A stretch of 64,000 bases of DNA from Sinobaca qinghaiensis (GCF_003610495.1 NZ_RAPK01000008.1:414138-478137); one strand, 5' to 3'. Shown: positions 25,951 to 34,853, counted from the first letter of the stretch. Translations and numbers: made by a program. Notes: generated from the sequence alone by a model not told the origin.

Positions 25951-27096
25951 TTAGGTGATAGACTCTGATTTCTGCTTGGAGTTGAGGGCGGGCGCCTTCC
26001 ATTCTTGAATCTGCTGTAGAATCGCCTGAGCACTCTCTCCATTTCCGAATGGGTTTTTAATTTGACTCATTTCATGATACGCCTGCGGATCATTAAGAAG
26101 CTGAGAAGCCTCCTTATAAATCATGTCCTCCGATGTCCCTACCAGCTTCAGCGTGCCGGCTTCCACCCCTTCCGGCCGCTCTGTCGTATTACGGGCTACG
26201 AGAACGGGTTTTCCTAATGCGGGTGCCTCTTCCTGAATCCCTCCTGAATCTGTAATAACCAGATAGGAATGCTTCATAACGTGAACAAAGTTTTCATAAT
26301 CCAACGGCTCAATAAGGTGTACCCTGGAAGTATCTTCTATTGTTTCTGTTACTTTTTTTCGGATGACCGGATTTTTGTGTACCGGAAAAACGATTTGAAT
26401 ATCGTCGTTTTCCGTTACCAGACGATTTATTGCTTTGTAGACATGCTGTAGCTCTTCAAGGTTTTCCCGGCGGTGTGTCGTTAATAGAATGGTCTTTTTC
26501 CCTGATTGGAAAATAGGTTCCAGATGTTCCGGAAAAGTATATGGCTTATTAGCTACCGTCAGCAGCGCATCAATTACTGTATTGCCGACTACAGCGATTT
26601 TTTCATTCTGCACATTTTCCTGAAGCAGATTTTCTCTGTTGGCAGCCGTGGCAGAGAAATGATAATCTGCAATTCGACCCACCAGCTGCCGGTTTCCCTC
26701 TTCCGGAAACGGTGATTTCATATTATTTGTACGCAGCCCGGCCTCTACGTGAGCGACCGGCACCTGCTTTAGAAAAGAAGCGTAGGCTCCTATAAACGTT
26801 GTCGTCGTATCCCCGTGAACCAGCACCAAATCCGGTTTTTCCTGTTCGATAATAGGCGATAACCCTAAAAAGATCCGGCTTGTCAGCTGCTCCAAAGACT
26901 GCCCGTTCTGCATAATATTTAAATCATAGTCCGGTACAATGTGAAACAGCTCCAGCACCTGGTCGAGCATCTCTCTGTGCTGGGCTGTATTAACAAACAC
27001 ACTTTCAAATTGAGTACTCTGATTTAATGCCTGAATAACCGGGGCCATTTTGATTCCTTCCGGCCTTGTACCCAGAACCGTCATTACTTTCAGCAT
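25951..27096 (-). CDS. wecB: UDP-N-acetylglucosamine 2-epimerase
   Basis: 381 residues, the standard length. Hallmarks are GTRPEGIKMAPV at the N-terminus, HVEAGLRTNNMKSPFPEE near residue 118, TTHRREN near 208, and DSGGIQEEAPALGKPVLVARNTTERPEG near 285. It converts UDP-GlcNAc to UDP-ManNAc, a precursor for cell-wall or secreted polysaccharide. B. subtilis uses the name mnaA for the teichoic acid enzyme. Its place between a processive glycosyltransferase gene and a hydrolase gene suggests the secreted polymer contains ManNAc. The ATG follows AAAGGAG. Confidence 0.93.
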   Translation of the reverse strand: MLKVMTVLGTRPEGIKMAPVIQALNQSTQFESVFVNTAQHREMLDQVLELFHIVPDYDLNIMQNGQSLEQLTSRIFLGLSPIIEQEKPDLVLVHGDTTTTFIGAYASFLKQVPVAHVEAGLRTNNMKSPFPEEGNRQLVGRIADYHFSATAANRENLLQENVQNEKIAVVGNTVIDALLTVANKPYTFPEHLEPIFQSGKKTILLTTHRRENLEELQHVYKAINRLVTENDDIQIVFPVHKNPVIRKKVTETIEDTSRVHLIEPLDYENFVHVMKHSYLVITDSGGIQEEAPALGKPVLVARNTTERPEGVEAGTLKLVGTSEDMIYKEASQLLNDPQAYHEMSQIKNPFGNGESAQAILQQIQEWKAPALNSKQKSESIT

Positions 27097-27126
27097 GTTA
27101 TCCGCTCCTTTAATTAGATGGATGGT

Positions 27127-28377
27127 TTACGTATTCTGCTTGAAACGCTGGGTTTTGTACCATTTTACTTCCTGCTTGAAAACCACCCTGCGGATTTCCA
27201 GCACTGTCGCATAGGCAACCAGCGCTACCCAGAGCTGTGAATAAGTGAAGTACATAAACACAACGACCAGAGTATTCTTAAATGTAAGCTGTCCCTTTTC
27301 CATACTCAATGCTATTAATGCTTCCGTTACAAAGAGCAGGAAACCGGTAATAAGCAGTGCGATAGAGATAGGACCGATACTCAGCTCTAAATCAAAAATC
27401 AGGTTCGATACAAAAATGCCATGCGATAAAATGATCCCGGAAAAGAAAAGAATGTAGGTGAATAAAAAGTAGAAAAGATCAAACGTAACCGTTCTATTTT
27501 TCATTGGGGAGAACAAATATTTAAAAATTACATATTCGTTGCCCCGTGCCCAGCGGGTACGCTGTTTCCACCATACCTTGAGCGTTTCCGGCTCCTGCTC
27601 CCATGTGACGGCCGAAGGGAAAAAACGGATGTAGTAGCCAAGATTGTAAACGCGAAAGCTTAATTCTGTATCTTCAGACAGGGCTTTTTCGTCCCATCCG
27701 CCAAGCTGCTGCAATATAGAACGCCGGATAGCAAAGTTTGTGCCTGGTATGGTAGTCATTTTAAACCAGTACCAGCGTCCTGCCTGAGCCAGCCACTGAA
27801 ACGTTAATGTTTCCACATTTATTAATCTGGTCAGCAGGTTCTGCTTAGCGTTTGTTACCCTGAATTTACCCACCACTGCGCCTGCTTTTTTATCTTTTGC
27901 GATGCCGAGAGCCAGGTAATAAACAGCGTCCGGTTCGGGGGTGTTGTCTGCGTCATACACTACTACCACTTCACCTGTAGCATGTTTTAATCCTTGATTT
28001 AAAGCGCCGGATTTACCCTTTCCTATATTAGGGGGCTTCGTATGAACTACTTTAACGAACGGGTGCTTGGCTGCGTACAAATCTGCTATATGGCCGGTGT
28101 TATCACTGGAATTGTCATTAATGACGATGACCTCGAGCTTTGTTTTATCGTACCGAAGAGCGATCATCGACTGAATGGTCTGCTCGATAACTACGTCTTC
28201 ATTATGCGCCGGAATGAGTATACTGACTGTTGGAAGCTCAACCGGCTCATCTGTCCATTCCTTTTCCAGTTTCTTATGCTTCAGCGAATACAAGTACCCC
28301 CCATGCATAAGAAACATGTGATAAAACAACATCAGCCAGATAATAAATAATGAAGTATATAACAATACATCTGCCAT
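27127..28377 (-). CDS. ydaM: Processive glycosyltransferase family 2 (YdaM-like)
   Basis: 416 residues. An N-terminal helix precedes the catalytic domain with SILIPAHNED, INDNSSDNT, YDADNTPEPD and EDTELSFR, and the processive-synthase motif QRTRWARGN. Three to four helices follow from residue 310. This is the layout of PgaC/YdaM synthases, which polymerise a sugar and move it through the membrane. It is the second gene of the operon, after the DUF2334 protein. No cyclic-di-GMP receptor gene (ydaK) is adjacent. Confidence 0.88.
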   Translation of the reverse strand: MADVLLYTSLFIIWLMLFYHMFLMHGGYLYSLKHKKLEKEWTDEPVELPTVSILIPAHNEDVVIEQTIQSMIALRYDKTKLEVIVINDNSSDNTGHIADLYAAKHPFVKVVHTKPPNIGKGKSGALNQGLKHATGEVVVVYDADNTPEPDAVYYLALGIAKDKKAGAVVGKFRVTNAKQNLLTRLINVETLTFQWLAQAGRWYWFKMTTIPGTNFAIRRSILQQLGGWDEKALSEDTELSFRVYNLGYYIRFFPSAVTWEQEPETLKVWWKQRTRWARGNEYVIFKYLFSPMKNRTVTFDLFYFLFTYILFFSGIILSHGIFVSNLIFDLELSIGPISIALLITGFLLFVTEALIALSMEKGQLTFKNTLVVVFMYFTYSQLWVALVAYATVLEIRRVVFKQEVKWYKTQRFKQNT

Positions 28378-28392
28378 ACGGTTTCCTCCCCT

Positions 28393-30105
28393 TTAGCTCT
28401 TATTTGCCTGCGAACGGTTTCTGAAGATGTAAAAGAAAAATATAATAACCGCAAGTCCGCCGATGATCGCAATAAGCCGAACCATAGCTTCTACGGTATT
28501 GTTTAAAAAGTAGAGCGGATAAGAAAAGCCCGACGTGTAAAGAGCGATACGGTCTTTATTAACGTCAATCTCACCGCCGTCTGCCCTTATTTCTACTTTA
28601 TCTGTTACTACTTGACTGTCTGTCTCTTTTAAATCAATCCATTCAATACCTTCAATTTGTTTCATGCCTTCCACTACTTCAATGAGCCCGTCCAGGCCTA
28701 GATAAGGGTGGTAAAAAGCAGAAGTAACGCCTCCGTCGGTAAATTGATACTCTTCAGCGTTTTTCATCATCATATCAACAGCGTCTGGTTCATCCGGCTG
28801 TACGTATCCCATCGTTTCCGGGTATAAAGTCATTCCATGGAGGTACGTTGGCTGCCCTACCGTCGGGATCGGCCGCATAATTTCCCAGTTTTCATCACTC
28901 ATCTGCACCTGTCCTACATAGGTGGAAAAATAGTCTGATAAAACTTCGTATCCGTTTTGGGACATTGTATAGTGCGGCGCTTCAAAAGCAAGTGGATACA
29001 GCTCGTACTTCGCCAGCTCATCAATACCGCTCTCAATTCTGTCTTCTATATAAGCTCTTTCATAATCAAGATTCTCCTGATTGTATGCTTCAAACTCTTC
29101 AGGACTTTCGAAATCTTCTTCGGTTTTCGGATTCACTTCTTCATTTTCTCCATGGTAGATGGGCATATTATTTTCCACATCCCAGAACTCAAATCCTTCT
29201 CCTGTTTCACTTGATCTGAACTGATGGGTATATCCATGCAGAACAATACTGGCTCCATCGTCCTGCATTTCCTGTAATACTGAGGTAAGCTTTTTATTAT
29301 CAGAAAAACGATATTCCCGTCCTGTTTCAGGATCAGTATAAATGGGAATAACCGCTATCATGTACGGAATATTCTCGCTTTTGAGGTAATCAGCTATTTC
29401 TTGTACCTGCTCTGCATCCGCTAATGGATGAACATCTTCCAGCCTCAAATAGCCCGGATGTCCCTCTTCCTTTTCTACATTGAATATTCCAGACATTTCC
29501 TTTGCAAACATAACAGCATGCATAGAATCTAAGTTGGGAGCAGCGTAATAATATATATCATCCTCTATAAAAAACAGAGGGTTTTCCTGACTTTCGTTGG
29601 TTCCGTACAGTAGTATTTCTGCCGACTCAGAGGGATCGGTAGGAAACATAGCCTGAGATTCAAATTCCACTGCATTGTCTTCATTATCAGCTTCATAGGC
29701 GCCTTCCACTGCTTCCTGTAATGAAGTGTCCACATGGTCAAGCTGAGAGCTTAATTGGTCCGCATTATAACCAATAATTGTTTTTACACCATCAAAATCA
29801 GCAAACAGCTCTACTGTTTCTTCATGTAACCGCTCCTCCACCTTTCCGTAGTAAAAAAGGTGCGTGGCTTCTTCCAGGTCTTCAGCTTCTACACTGTTGG
29901 CTTCTACGTAGGAAATATCCGTCGTGTACCGGCTGATCATGCCGTCCAATACCTTTTGATTTTCCTCTACTTTTCCGTTCTCTGAAGAATACATTATGAC
30001 TGCTTTTTTTCCTCCGCCAGCGTCTGCTTCTGCCAGGTTCACCGGAAACACACTCATAAGTACCAATAATACGACTCCCCACACCAGTTTCCCATTTCTT
30101 TTCAT
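28393..30105 (-). CDS. ydaL: DUF2334 polysaccharide deacetylase-like protein (YdaL-like)
   Basis: 570 residues. Signal peptide at 1-27 (ending NLAEADA), a first domain (30-210) without a recognised motif, then DUF2334 (about 215-500) with RLEDVHP, HGYTHQF and EAPHYT as likely metal and catalytic positions of the deacetylase fold. One C-terminal helix (about 540-562) anchors it, with basic residues inside. It should trim or deacetylate the polymer made by YdaM at the cell surface. It is the first gene of the operon; AGGGGGAT lies before the ATG and three palindromic sites lie further upstream. Confidence 0.85.
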   Translation of the reverse strand: MKRNGKLVWGVVLLVLMSVFPVNLAEADAGGGKKAVIMYSSENGKVEENQKVLDGMISRYTTDISYVEANSVEAEDLEEATHLFYYGKVEERLHEETVELFADFDGVKTIIGYNADQLSSQLDHVDTSLQEAVEGAYEADNEDNAVEFESQAMFPTDPSESAEILLYGTNESQENPLFFIEDDIYYYAAPNLDSMHAVMFAKEMSGIFNVEKEEGHPGYLRLEDVHPLADAEQVQEIADYLKSENIPYMIAVIPIYTDPETGREYRFSDNKKLTSVLQEMQDDGASIVLHGYTHQFRSSETGEGFEFWDVENNMPIYHGENEEVNPKTEEDFESPEEFEAYNQENLDYERAYIEDRIESGIDELAKYELYPLAFEAPHYTMSQNGYEVLSDYFSTYVGQVQMSDENWEIMRPIPTVGQPTYLHGMTLYPETMGYVQPDEPDAVDMMMKNAEEYQFTDGGVTSAFYHPYLGLDGLIEVVEGMKQIEGIEWIDLKETDSQVVTDKVEIRADGGEIDVNKDRIALYTSGFSYPLYFLNNTVEAMVRLIAIIGGLAVIIFFFYIFRNRSQANKS

Positions 30106-30132
30106 CGGCCATCCCCCTAAATCTCTAAATGT

Positions 30133-30221
30133 ATTCTTAATAAAGAATTTATATGTTCTTTAAAAAGAATACAAAGCCGATGTCGAACTATATAAAGCAT
30201 TATGAGTTCTTTAAAACGAAC
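30133..30221 (-). promoter_or_regulatory. Three related palindromic sites upstream of the exopolysaccharide operon
   Basis: ATTCTT-AATA-AAGAAT (30133-30148), GTTCTTTAAAAAGAAT (30155-30170) and GTTCTTTAAAACGAAC (30206-30221) share a GTTCTTT/AAAGAAC-like core. They probably bind one regulator of the ydaL operon. Beyond them, up to the holin terminator at 30432, I see only A+T-rich sequence without a gene. Confidence 0.55.
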
Positions 30222-30431
30222 TAAATAGCTCATCCTTTGATTTACTTCAAATTTCATTCTTTTCTAAAAATAACCAAAAGAATAAATCCTCTGCTGTGAA
30301 ACAAAAATCTTTTTCTTTCGTTTGAATGGATACAAGAGAGAATTTGTTTCACTGTTAGTTGATGGGTTATATAGTGGAAACACTCTTCAGCCTTACGCTT
30401 CAGAGAACGTTTTAGTGGGGTTAAAAACATA

Positions 30432-30464
30432 AAAAACCGGACGCAGAGAGTTTTCTCTGCGTCC
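30432..30464 (-). terminator. Terminator of the endolysin-holin pair
   Basis: Stem GGACGCAGAGA/TCTCTGCGTCC (30439-30464) with a TTTTTT run after it on the minus strand. Confidence 0.88.
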
Positions 30465-30496
30465 AGCATCAGCGTAAACCAGGACTTTTGGTACTT

Positions 30497-30691
30497 TTAT
30501 TTATTCTGCGACAGCTGCTCATTATTTGAATAAATACCAAACGAAGCCAGGACAGCAAAGATCGAGGAAACCAGTGCAGATAAAGCCGTTTCAATTTCTG
30601 TAAGATTGTCCAGACCAAAAAAAGCACCGAGAGCCAGAACAAGAAGCGGAACATTATATAACACAATTTTTTTGATGTTTTTTTGTGGCAC
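30497..30691 (-). CDS. Holin-like small membrane protein
   Basis: 64 residues from GTG at 30691, seven bases after GAAAGGAGGG, with two hydrophobic stretches (about 8-24 and 32-52) and a charged tail. Size, topology and its place 14 bases after an amidase gene fit the phage-type holin that releases an endolysin. The family cannot be named with certainty. No other phage genes are near, so this is a domesticated or remnant lysis cassette. Confidence 0.65.
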   Translation of the reverse strand: MPQKNIKKIVLYNVPLLVLALGAFFGLDNLTEIETALSALVSSIFAVLASFGIYSNNEQLSQNK

Positions 30692-30705
30692 TAATTTCCC
30701 TCCTT

Positions 30706-31632
30706 TCAACGCAGTGTTACATAGTTTTCATTTGTCGTGATATACAGGCCGGAAACCAGACGGTATAACGCCGAAGAGCTGCCGGATACAGATACGATCT
30801 CCACTACGGTAAAAGCTTCCCCTTGAACGACCTGCCCCGCTACCGCATCTGCGGCAAAGGAAGGACGGGAGCGGACATTCACCGAGGCCGCTGTAACAAC
30901 GACAAGCCGCCCTTCCACTTTGGCCCGGTCGAGTGCTTCCCAGGTCTGCGAACCTGCTACCCCATCCACAGTAAGATCCATTCTTCGTTGAAACGAACGC
31001 ACCGCTTCTTCGGTTTCTGCCCCAAATCCACCATCTGCCCCAAATTGAGGCAGACTTTCTCCTGCAGCCAGCAGGTCGTTCTGCAGTACAAGAACATCCG
31101 GCCCGCTGTCTCCTCTGCGCAGAACGGGATGGCCGTGGTTTCCTACCGGATGCCCTTTTACGATCGCAGTGCGCACTACATCCATATTGATGCCCGGACA
31201 GACATTGGAAGCATGCCCTGGATATTCATTGTGGCCGCGCAGGTTCGAAACAGCCACATTAATGCCACTGGTGCTGCGAAGGGCCGTAACCAGATCAAAA
31301 TAGGACTGCTCCTGAGCGGCCGTAAAAGACCCGTTTCCTACCAGACAGATACCGATTAAAGGCGTGTTGTTATTTCCGACATGATAAGATACACGATCTA
31401 TGCTGTTTGCCCATTGAATCGTGCCGTCTTTTGTAATCACAAAGTGATACCCGATACCCGGCCAGCCCAATGTATTCACGTGGTAATTGGCAAAAGAAAA
31501 AGCATCGCCTGACGTCGTAGCGGAATGATGACGGGCAATTCCTGTAATTTGGGTCCACGATCTGGAAGCAAACGATCCATTTCTTTTGACCTGTCCTCTT
31601 ACATCTACAAGCTGAGTTAAATTTCTGTACAA
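30706..31632 (-). CDS. N-acetylmuramoyl-L-alanine amidase with peptidoglycan-binding and SH3-like domains
   Basis: About 308 residues. The amidase_2/PGRP domain (about 20-165) carries zinc-ligand candidates H36-H37 in ARHHSA, a histidine in LRGHNEYPGHASNVCPG and that motif's cysteine. A peptidoglycan-binding domain (about 175-235) has VLRRGDSGPDVLVLQ and FGAETEEAVRSFQ. An SH3-like domain (about 245-308) has ASVNVRSRPSF. There is no signal peptide, as expected for a holin-dependent endolysin. AGGAGG is only two bases from the ATG at 31638 but eight from TTG at 31632, so I prefer TTG. The holin-like gene follows. Confidence 0.88.
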   Translation of the reverse strand: MYRNLTQLVDVRGQVKRNGSFASRSWTQITGIARHHSATTSGDAFSFANYHVNTLGWPGIGYHFVITKDGTIQWANSIDRVSYHVGNNNTPLIGICLVGNGSFTAAQEQSYFDLVTALRSTSGINVAVSNLRGHNEYPGHASNVCPGINMDVVRTAIVKGHPVGNHGHPVLRRGDSGPDVLVLQNDLLAAGESLPQFGADGGFGAETEEAVRSFQRRMDLTVDGVAGSQTWEALDRAKVEGRLVVVTAASVNVRSRPSFAADAVAGQVVQGEAFTVVEIVSVSGSSSALYRLVSGLYITTNENYVTLR

Positions 31633-31752
31633 CCTCATCGCCTCCTGAGTTTTTTAGGCTTACCATCTCTAAAGGGAGCCTGGGAATTTTTTTACAACCA
31701 CTATTTATATATTGTTATTTTTTTAATAAGGAGGAGAGAGTTATCGTACTAG

Positions 31753-31780
31753 AAAAAAGAGCAGCTCAGGGCTGCTCTTT
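31753..31780 (-). terminator. Terminator of the ABC-F gene
   Basis: Stem AAAGAGCAGC/GCTGCTCTTT then T residues on the minus strand; the upstream arm is formed by the last codons of the ABC-F gene. Confidence 0.88.
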
Positions 31781-33385
31781 ACGTTCGTTTCTCTGATTTA
31801 TTAAATCCTGAAATTCCCGGTCCAGTTTTATTTTTTCCTCTCCTTCTGCACTTCCCAGACGGCTTAGTATTTCCGTTATCTTCATTTCAAGTACAGCCAA
31901 GAGTCTTTCATCTTTCTCTATGGCGGGAGCCGTTTCCTCCCTTAAGCGTTTATTGATTTCGGCTTCACCTGCTTTAATCTGCATTATATGGGTTGCCGTA
32001 CTTTCTATAAACTCTCTATCATGTGTAACAAATATAATTGTCCCCGGATACGTTTGAATTAACTTCTTTAACGCTTCTTTTGCTTCTATATCCAAATAGT
32101 TGGTCGGTTCGTCAAGAAGCAGTATATTGGCAGGCTCCAGCATAACTTTTATTAACGCCACCTTCACCTGCTCTCCTCCGCTCAAAGAGGATACAGGCTG
32201 ATGCACTTTTTCTTCTTTGAATTGAAGACCCGCCAGTACTGTTCGAATAAATATTTCTGTATAAGGGCTGAACTCCTGCATGTTAGCCAGAACTGTCTTT
32301 TTAAGATCAAGGTGGGAAATCTGCTGATCAAAGTAACCAATTACAGCCGGCTTTGCCGTTTGTATTCCTTTTTCTCCTTGATATATTTTCTGAAGAAATG
32401 TGGTCTTCCCGCACCCGTTCGGGCCGATAACAGCAAGTTTGGTACCCGGTGTTATATTTGCAGGTTGTATATGAAACAGCAGACGCCCTTTCCGAAAAAC
32501 GCGGCCCTCTTCTAAAAAGACAGCAGATTTTCCATACAATGGTGTAAAAGGCTGCTGCTCAAAGCTCAAAGTGCCGTGTTTAAACGGCTTTTCTTTCTTA
32601 TCCAGCTGAGTAATCCGCTTTTCCACTGATTTTCCTGCCCGGCTTAATTTCGCTTTTTGGCGGCCGACACTTCGTTTATGCAGGCGGGCTTCTGAGTTAC
32701 CCATCCGGCTGGGTGCTTTTTTCAGCTGGCGGGACAGCTTTTCTTTCGCTTCGGCTGCTGTTTCAAGTCTCTTTTTTTCTTTTTTGTAGCTTTCGTATTC
32801 TTTTTCCTGCAGCTCTTTTTCTTTTTGTTTCTGCTTTTGATAGGCACTATAATTTCCCGTATATTCTTTAATAATTCCGTTTTCCATTTCCCATATCACC
32901 GTGCAGACGGCATTCAGAAGCATTTCATCATGGGAAATTAATACGATACCTCCCTTAAAACTCTGCAGATTTTTTTCAAGCTGCTTTATTCCACTAATAT
33001 CTAAATGGCTCGTCGGTTCATCTGCTAATAAAAAACGGGTATCTGTCGAAAAAGCCTGCGCAATTTTTTTTCTTGTTTCCTCTCCTCCACTTCCTTTCAT
33101 TTGTTCCGGACCAGGGACTCCCCAGATACTTCTGTCTTTCTTTGGCAGGAAAACTGATTCTGAATGCTCCATCTGCGGGATAACAGTCGGCTCCTCCCAC
33201 AGATTCACCGTACCCTTATCCGGCTTTTCCCAGCCCGCGATTAAGTGAAGAAATGTTGATTTCCCGCTTCCATTCTTTCCAACAATGCCGATTCGGCTGT
33301 TATCATATATTTTGAGATTTGCTGTTCGTACCATTTTTCTGGCACCATAACTTTTTTCCACATTTATTATTTCTGCTGTTAACAT
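31766..33385 (-). CDS. ABC-F ribosomal protection protein (Vga/VmlR-like)
   Basis: 539 residues with two ATPase domains and no membrane helix. First domain: Walker A GKNGSGKSTF near 36, LLADEPTSHLD. Second domain: Walker A GPNGCGKTTF near 315, signature SLSGGEQ, LLLDEPTNYLD. A basic interdomain linker (about 190-270) is long, as in antibiotic resistance ABC-F proteins that reach the peptidyl transferase centre, and the C-terminal coil (about 485-539) resembles VmlR. It likely protects the ribosome from lincosamides, pleuromutilins or streptogramin A. It is preceded by an attenuator whose hairpin overlaps its ribosome binding site. Confidence 0.87.
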   Translation of the reverse strand: MLTAEIINVEKSYGARKMVRTANLKIYDNSRIGIVGKNGSGKSTFLHLIAGWEKPDKGTVNLWEEPTVIPQMEHSESVFLPKKDRSIWGVPGPEQMKGSGGEETRKKIAQAFSTDTRFLLADEPTSHLDISGIKQLEKNLQSFKGGIVLISHDEMLLNAVCTVIWEMENGIIKEYTGNYSAYQKQKQKEKELQEKEYESYKKEKKRLETAAEAKEKLSRQLKKAPSRMGNSEARLHKRSVGRQKAKLSRAGKSVEKRITQLDKKEKPFKHGTLSFEQQPFTPLYGKSAVFLEEGRVFRKGRLLFHIQPANITPGTKLAVIGPNGCGKTTFLQKIYQGEKGIQTAKPAVIGYFDQQISHLDLKKTVLANMQEFSPYTEIFIRTVLAGLQFKEEKVHQPVSSLSGGEQVKVALIKVMLEPANILLLDEPTNYLDIEAKEALKKLIQTYPGTIIFVTHDREFIESTATHIMQIKAGEAEINKRLREETAPAIEKDERLLAVLEMKITEILSRLGSAEGEEKIKLDREFQDLINQRNERKEQP

Positions 33386-33415
33386 AAAAAAACCTCCCTA
33401 GATAATCTAGAGAGG
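33386..33415 (-). promoter_or_regulatory. Attenuator hairpin overlapping the ABC-F ribosome binding site
   Basis: On the minus strand, CCTCTCTAGAT (33405-33415) pairs with ATCTAGGGAGG (33393-33403). Seven U residues follow, and the ABC-F start codon comes at once. The GGGAGG ribosome site lies inside the stem, so the hairpin can both stop transcription and hide the start. Confidence 0.75.
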
Positions 33416-33469
33416 ATCAGCCGTTGTCAAAAAGGCACACGTTTCCCATAAGGAAGATATGTGTTGCAT
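33407..33469 (-). CDS. Putative leader peptide controlling the ABC-F gene
   Basis: A 20-codon frame, MQHISSLWETCAFLTTADPL, with AGAGGTG six bases before its ATG. Its TAG stop lies inside the 5' arm of the attenuator hairpin. A ribosome stalled by antibiotic in the last codons would cover that arm and let the ABC-F gene be expressed, as known for erm leaders and reported for B. subtilis vmlR. A CCTCC just before the ATG could pair with the GGAGG of the ABC-F ribosome site as an alternative fold. Confidence 0.6.
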   Translation of the reverse strand: MQHISSLWETCAFLTTADPL

Positions 33470-33620
33470 GGAGGCACCTCTATGAAGACAAACTAATCCT
33501 GTCTAGACGTTAACTGCTTTTCATTAATTATGATAGGCACGTCTTTTGATCAGGATTACTGCTTCATTGGCAGGGTACCTCTCTTTCCGTTGAATAAATT
33601 CTAGTTTCAGCATAAGGCGG
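33470..33620 (-). promoter_or_regulatory. Upstream part of the ABC-F leader
   Basis: Contains a long-range stem: TAATCCTG near 33560 with CAGGATTA near 33497, reinforced by AGACGT/ACGTCT. A 29-codon frame (33524-33613, start MLKLEFIQRK) is open here but has no good ribosome site, so it is only a possible second leader peptide. Confidence 0.45.
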
Positions 33621-33644
33621 GCGCCCTGTTTTTGTCAACGGCAC

Positions 33645-34853
33645 TTATATAATTAAATACAAGACAACAAGGACTAAGGAAACAATAAACCCCAGTACAA
33701 TCACGCCGTTATACTCTTTTCTTAATATGGAAGCACCCAGTCCTGAGGCGGCCAGTATATATCCCGCCGTTAGAAAATAAGAAGCATCCATAAAGAAAAC
33801 AGCTGCGATATTGGCAAGCATGGCCGCAATAAACAAGTAATAAGAAGTTTGTTTAATAAATAACAGGCTCTGCAGATACAGGCTGTCATCACGGACGTTC
33901 CAAGTACCCAGGACGTCAGTAATTTTTCCCGGGGAAGGCATGTCTTTGAATTTTGTATAAATAGGCTGGAGATAAGGAGCCGATCCTGAAAGACTCTGAA
34001 AGCCATAGGCAAAATTCTCTTTTCCAAACGTACTGAGCGGATAGCCTGCCGGGGCTTTGGTATCGTTATACTCTGGAGAAAGCGGCCATTCTGCATCCAG
34101 ACAGAAAACAACGCGGCGCCCGGAAAATTCTCCAAAATAATTTAACACTCCGGTACTTTCTCCCCGCTGAAGTGGATGTCTTAATAAGCTGTCGTTCTTT
34201 TTTAAAGAAGCAGCCACGCTCGTATCTATAGGAACCCAGCCATATTCTTCTATATAGCATTCGTTCCAGACATGAGGCTGGAATTTTTTCATAAATGCCC
34301 CGATTACTGAACGACAGGGAATTCCAAGCGCCCGGGCATAAGAGCAGAAAAGAAATGAAAACTCCCCGCAGTCTCCTTTTCCTTCTTTTAAAAAGAAAGA
34401 AGCACCCCGCTTTTCCGGCGGAAAATGATATGTATACGTATTGTATATATGTTCAAACAGACACTGCAGTTTATCTATAGGATTTTCTGCGTTCTTCGAT
34501 ATTTCTTCCGCTTTTTCCCGCATCGCTTCATTAACCGGGCTTAAGTAAGTATTTCGTAAATAAAACTGTTTTTCTGCCGGTGACAGGGTTTCAGGAGCTT
34601 CGTCTTCTTCAAGAGAGGAGGAATATAAATCCATTTCCGCACTTACGTTAATAGTCTCTCCCGGTTCCAGCTGATAGTAGGCGAGTTCCTGTCCCAAATA
34701 CTCCGAAAGTTCCTGTGGTTCTGTGGAATAAATTACTTTTTTGACCCGCTGGCAGGCCATCTGCGGCGGTACAGCCAGCCAGAGGGACAAAGGGTCCTGC
34801 TGTCTATTTTTGTAGGTGTAATCCAGAACGACTGATTTTTCCAGTATAGGCAT
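33645..34853 (-). CDS. Membrane-anchored transglutaminase-like protein
   Basis: 402 residues. The transglutaminase-like core (about 125-225) has the cysteine in GKGDCGEFSFLFCSYARALGIP, the histidine in FQPHVWNECYIEE and the aspartate in GWVPIDTS: a complete Cys-His-Asp triad. The N-terminal 120 residues look like a beta-sandwich. Three C-terminal helices (about 330-400) put the enzyme on the membrane, with the catalytic part at the N-terminal side. It may crosslink or cleave proteins; the target is unknown. GGAGCAG is before the ATG. Single gene. Confidence 0.82.
   Translation of the reverse strand: MPILEKSVVLDYTYKNRQQDPLSLWLAVPPQMACQRVKKVIYSTEPQELSEYLGQELAYYQLEPGETINVSAEMDLYSSSLEEDEAPETLSPAEKQFYLRNTYLSPVNEAMREKAEEISKNAENPIDKLQCLFEHIYNTYTYHFPPEKRGASFFLKEGKGDCGEFSFLFCSYARALGIPCRSVIGAFMKKFQPHVWNECYIEEYGWVPIDTSVAASLKKNDSLLRHPLQRGESTGVLNYFGEFSGRRVVFCLDAEWPLSPEYNDTKAPAGYPLSTFGKENFAYGFQSLSGSAPYLQPIYTKFKDMPSPGKITDVLGTWNVRDDSLYLQSLLFIKQTSYYLFIAAMLANIAAVFFMDASYFLTAGYILAASGLGASILRKEYNGVIVLGFIVSLVLVVLYLII

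Noticed and set aside
30254..30469. 71-codon minus-strand frame between ydaL and the holin gene
   Set aside because: It overlaps the lysis cassette terminator, has no ribosome site and no protein-like pattern.
33524..33613. 29-codon frame as a first leader peptide of the ABC-F gene
   Set aside because: No acceptable ribosome site; kept only as a remark in the leader entry.
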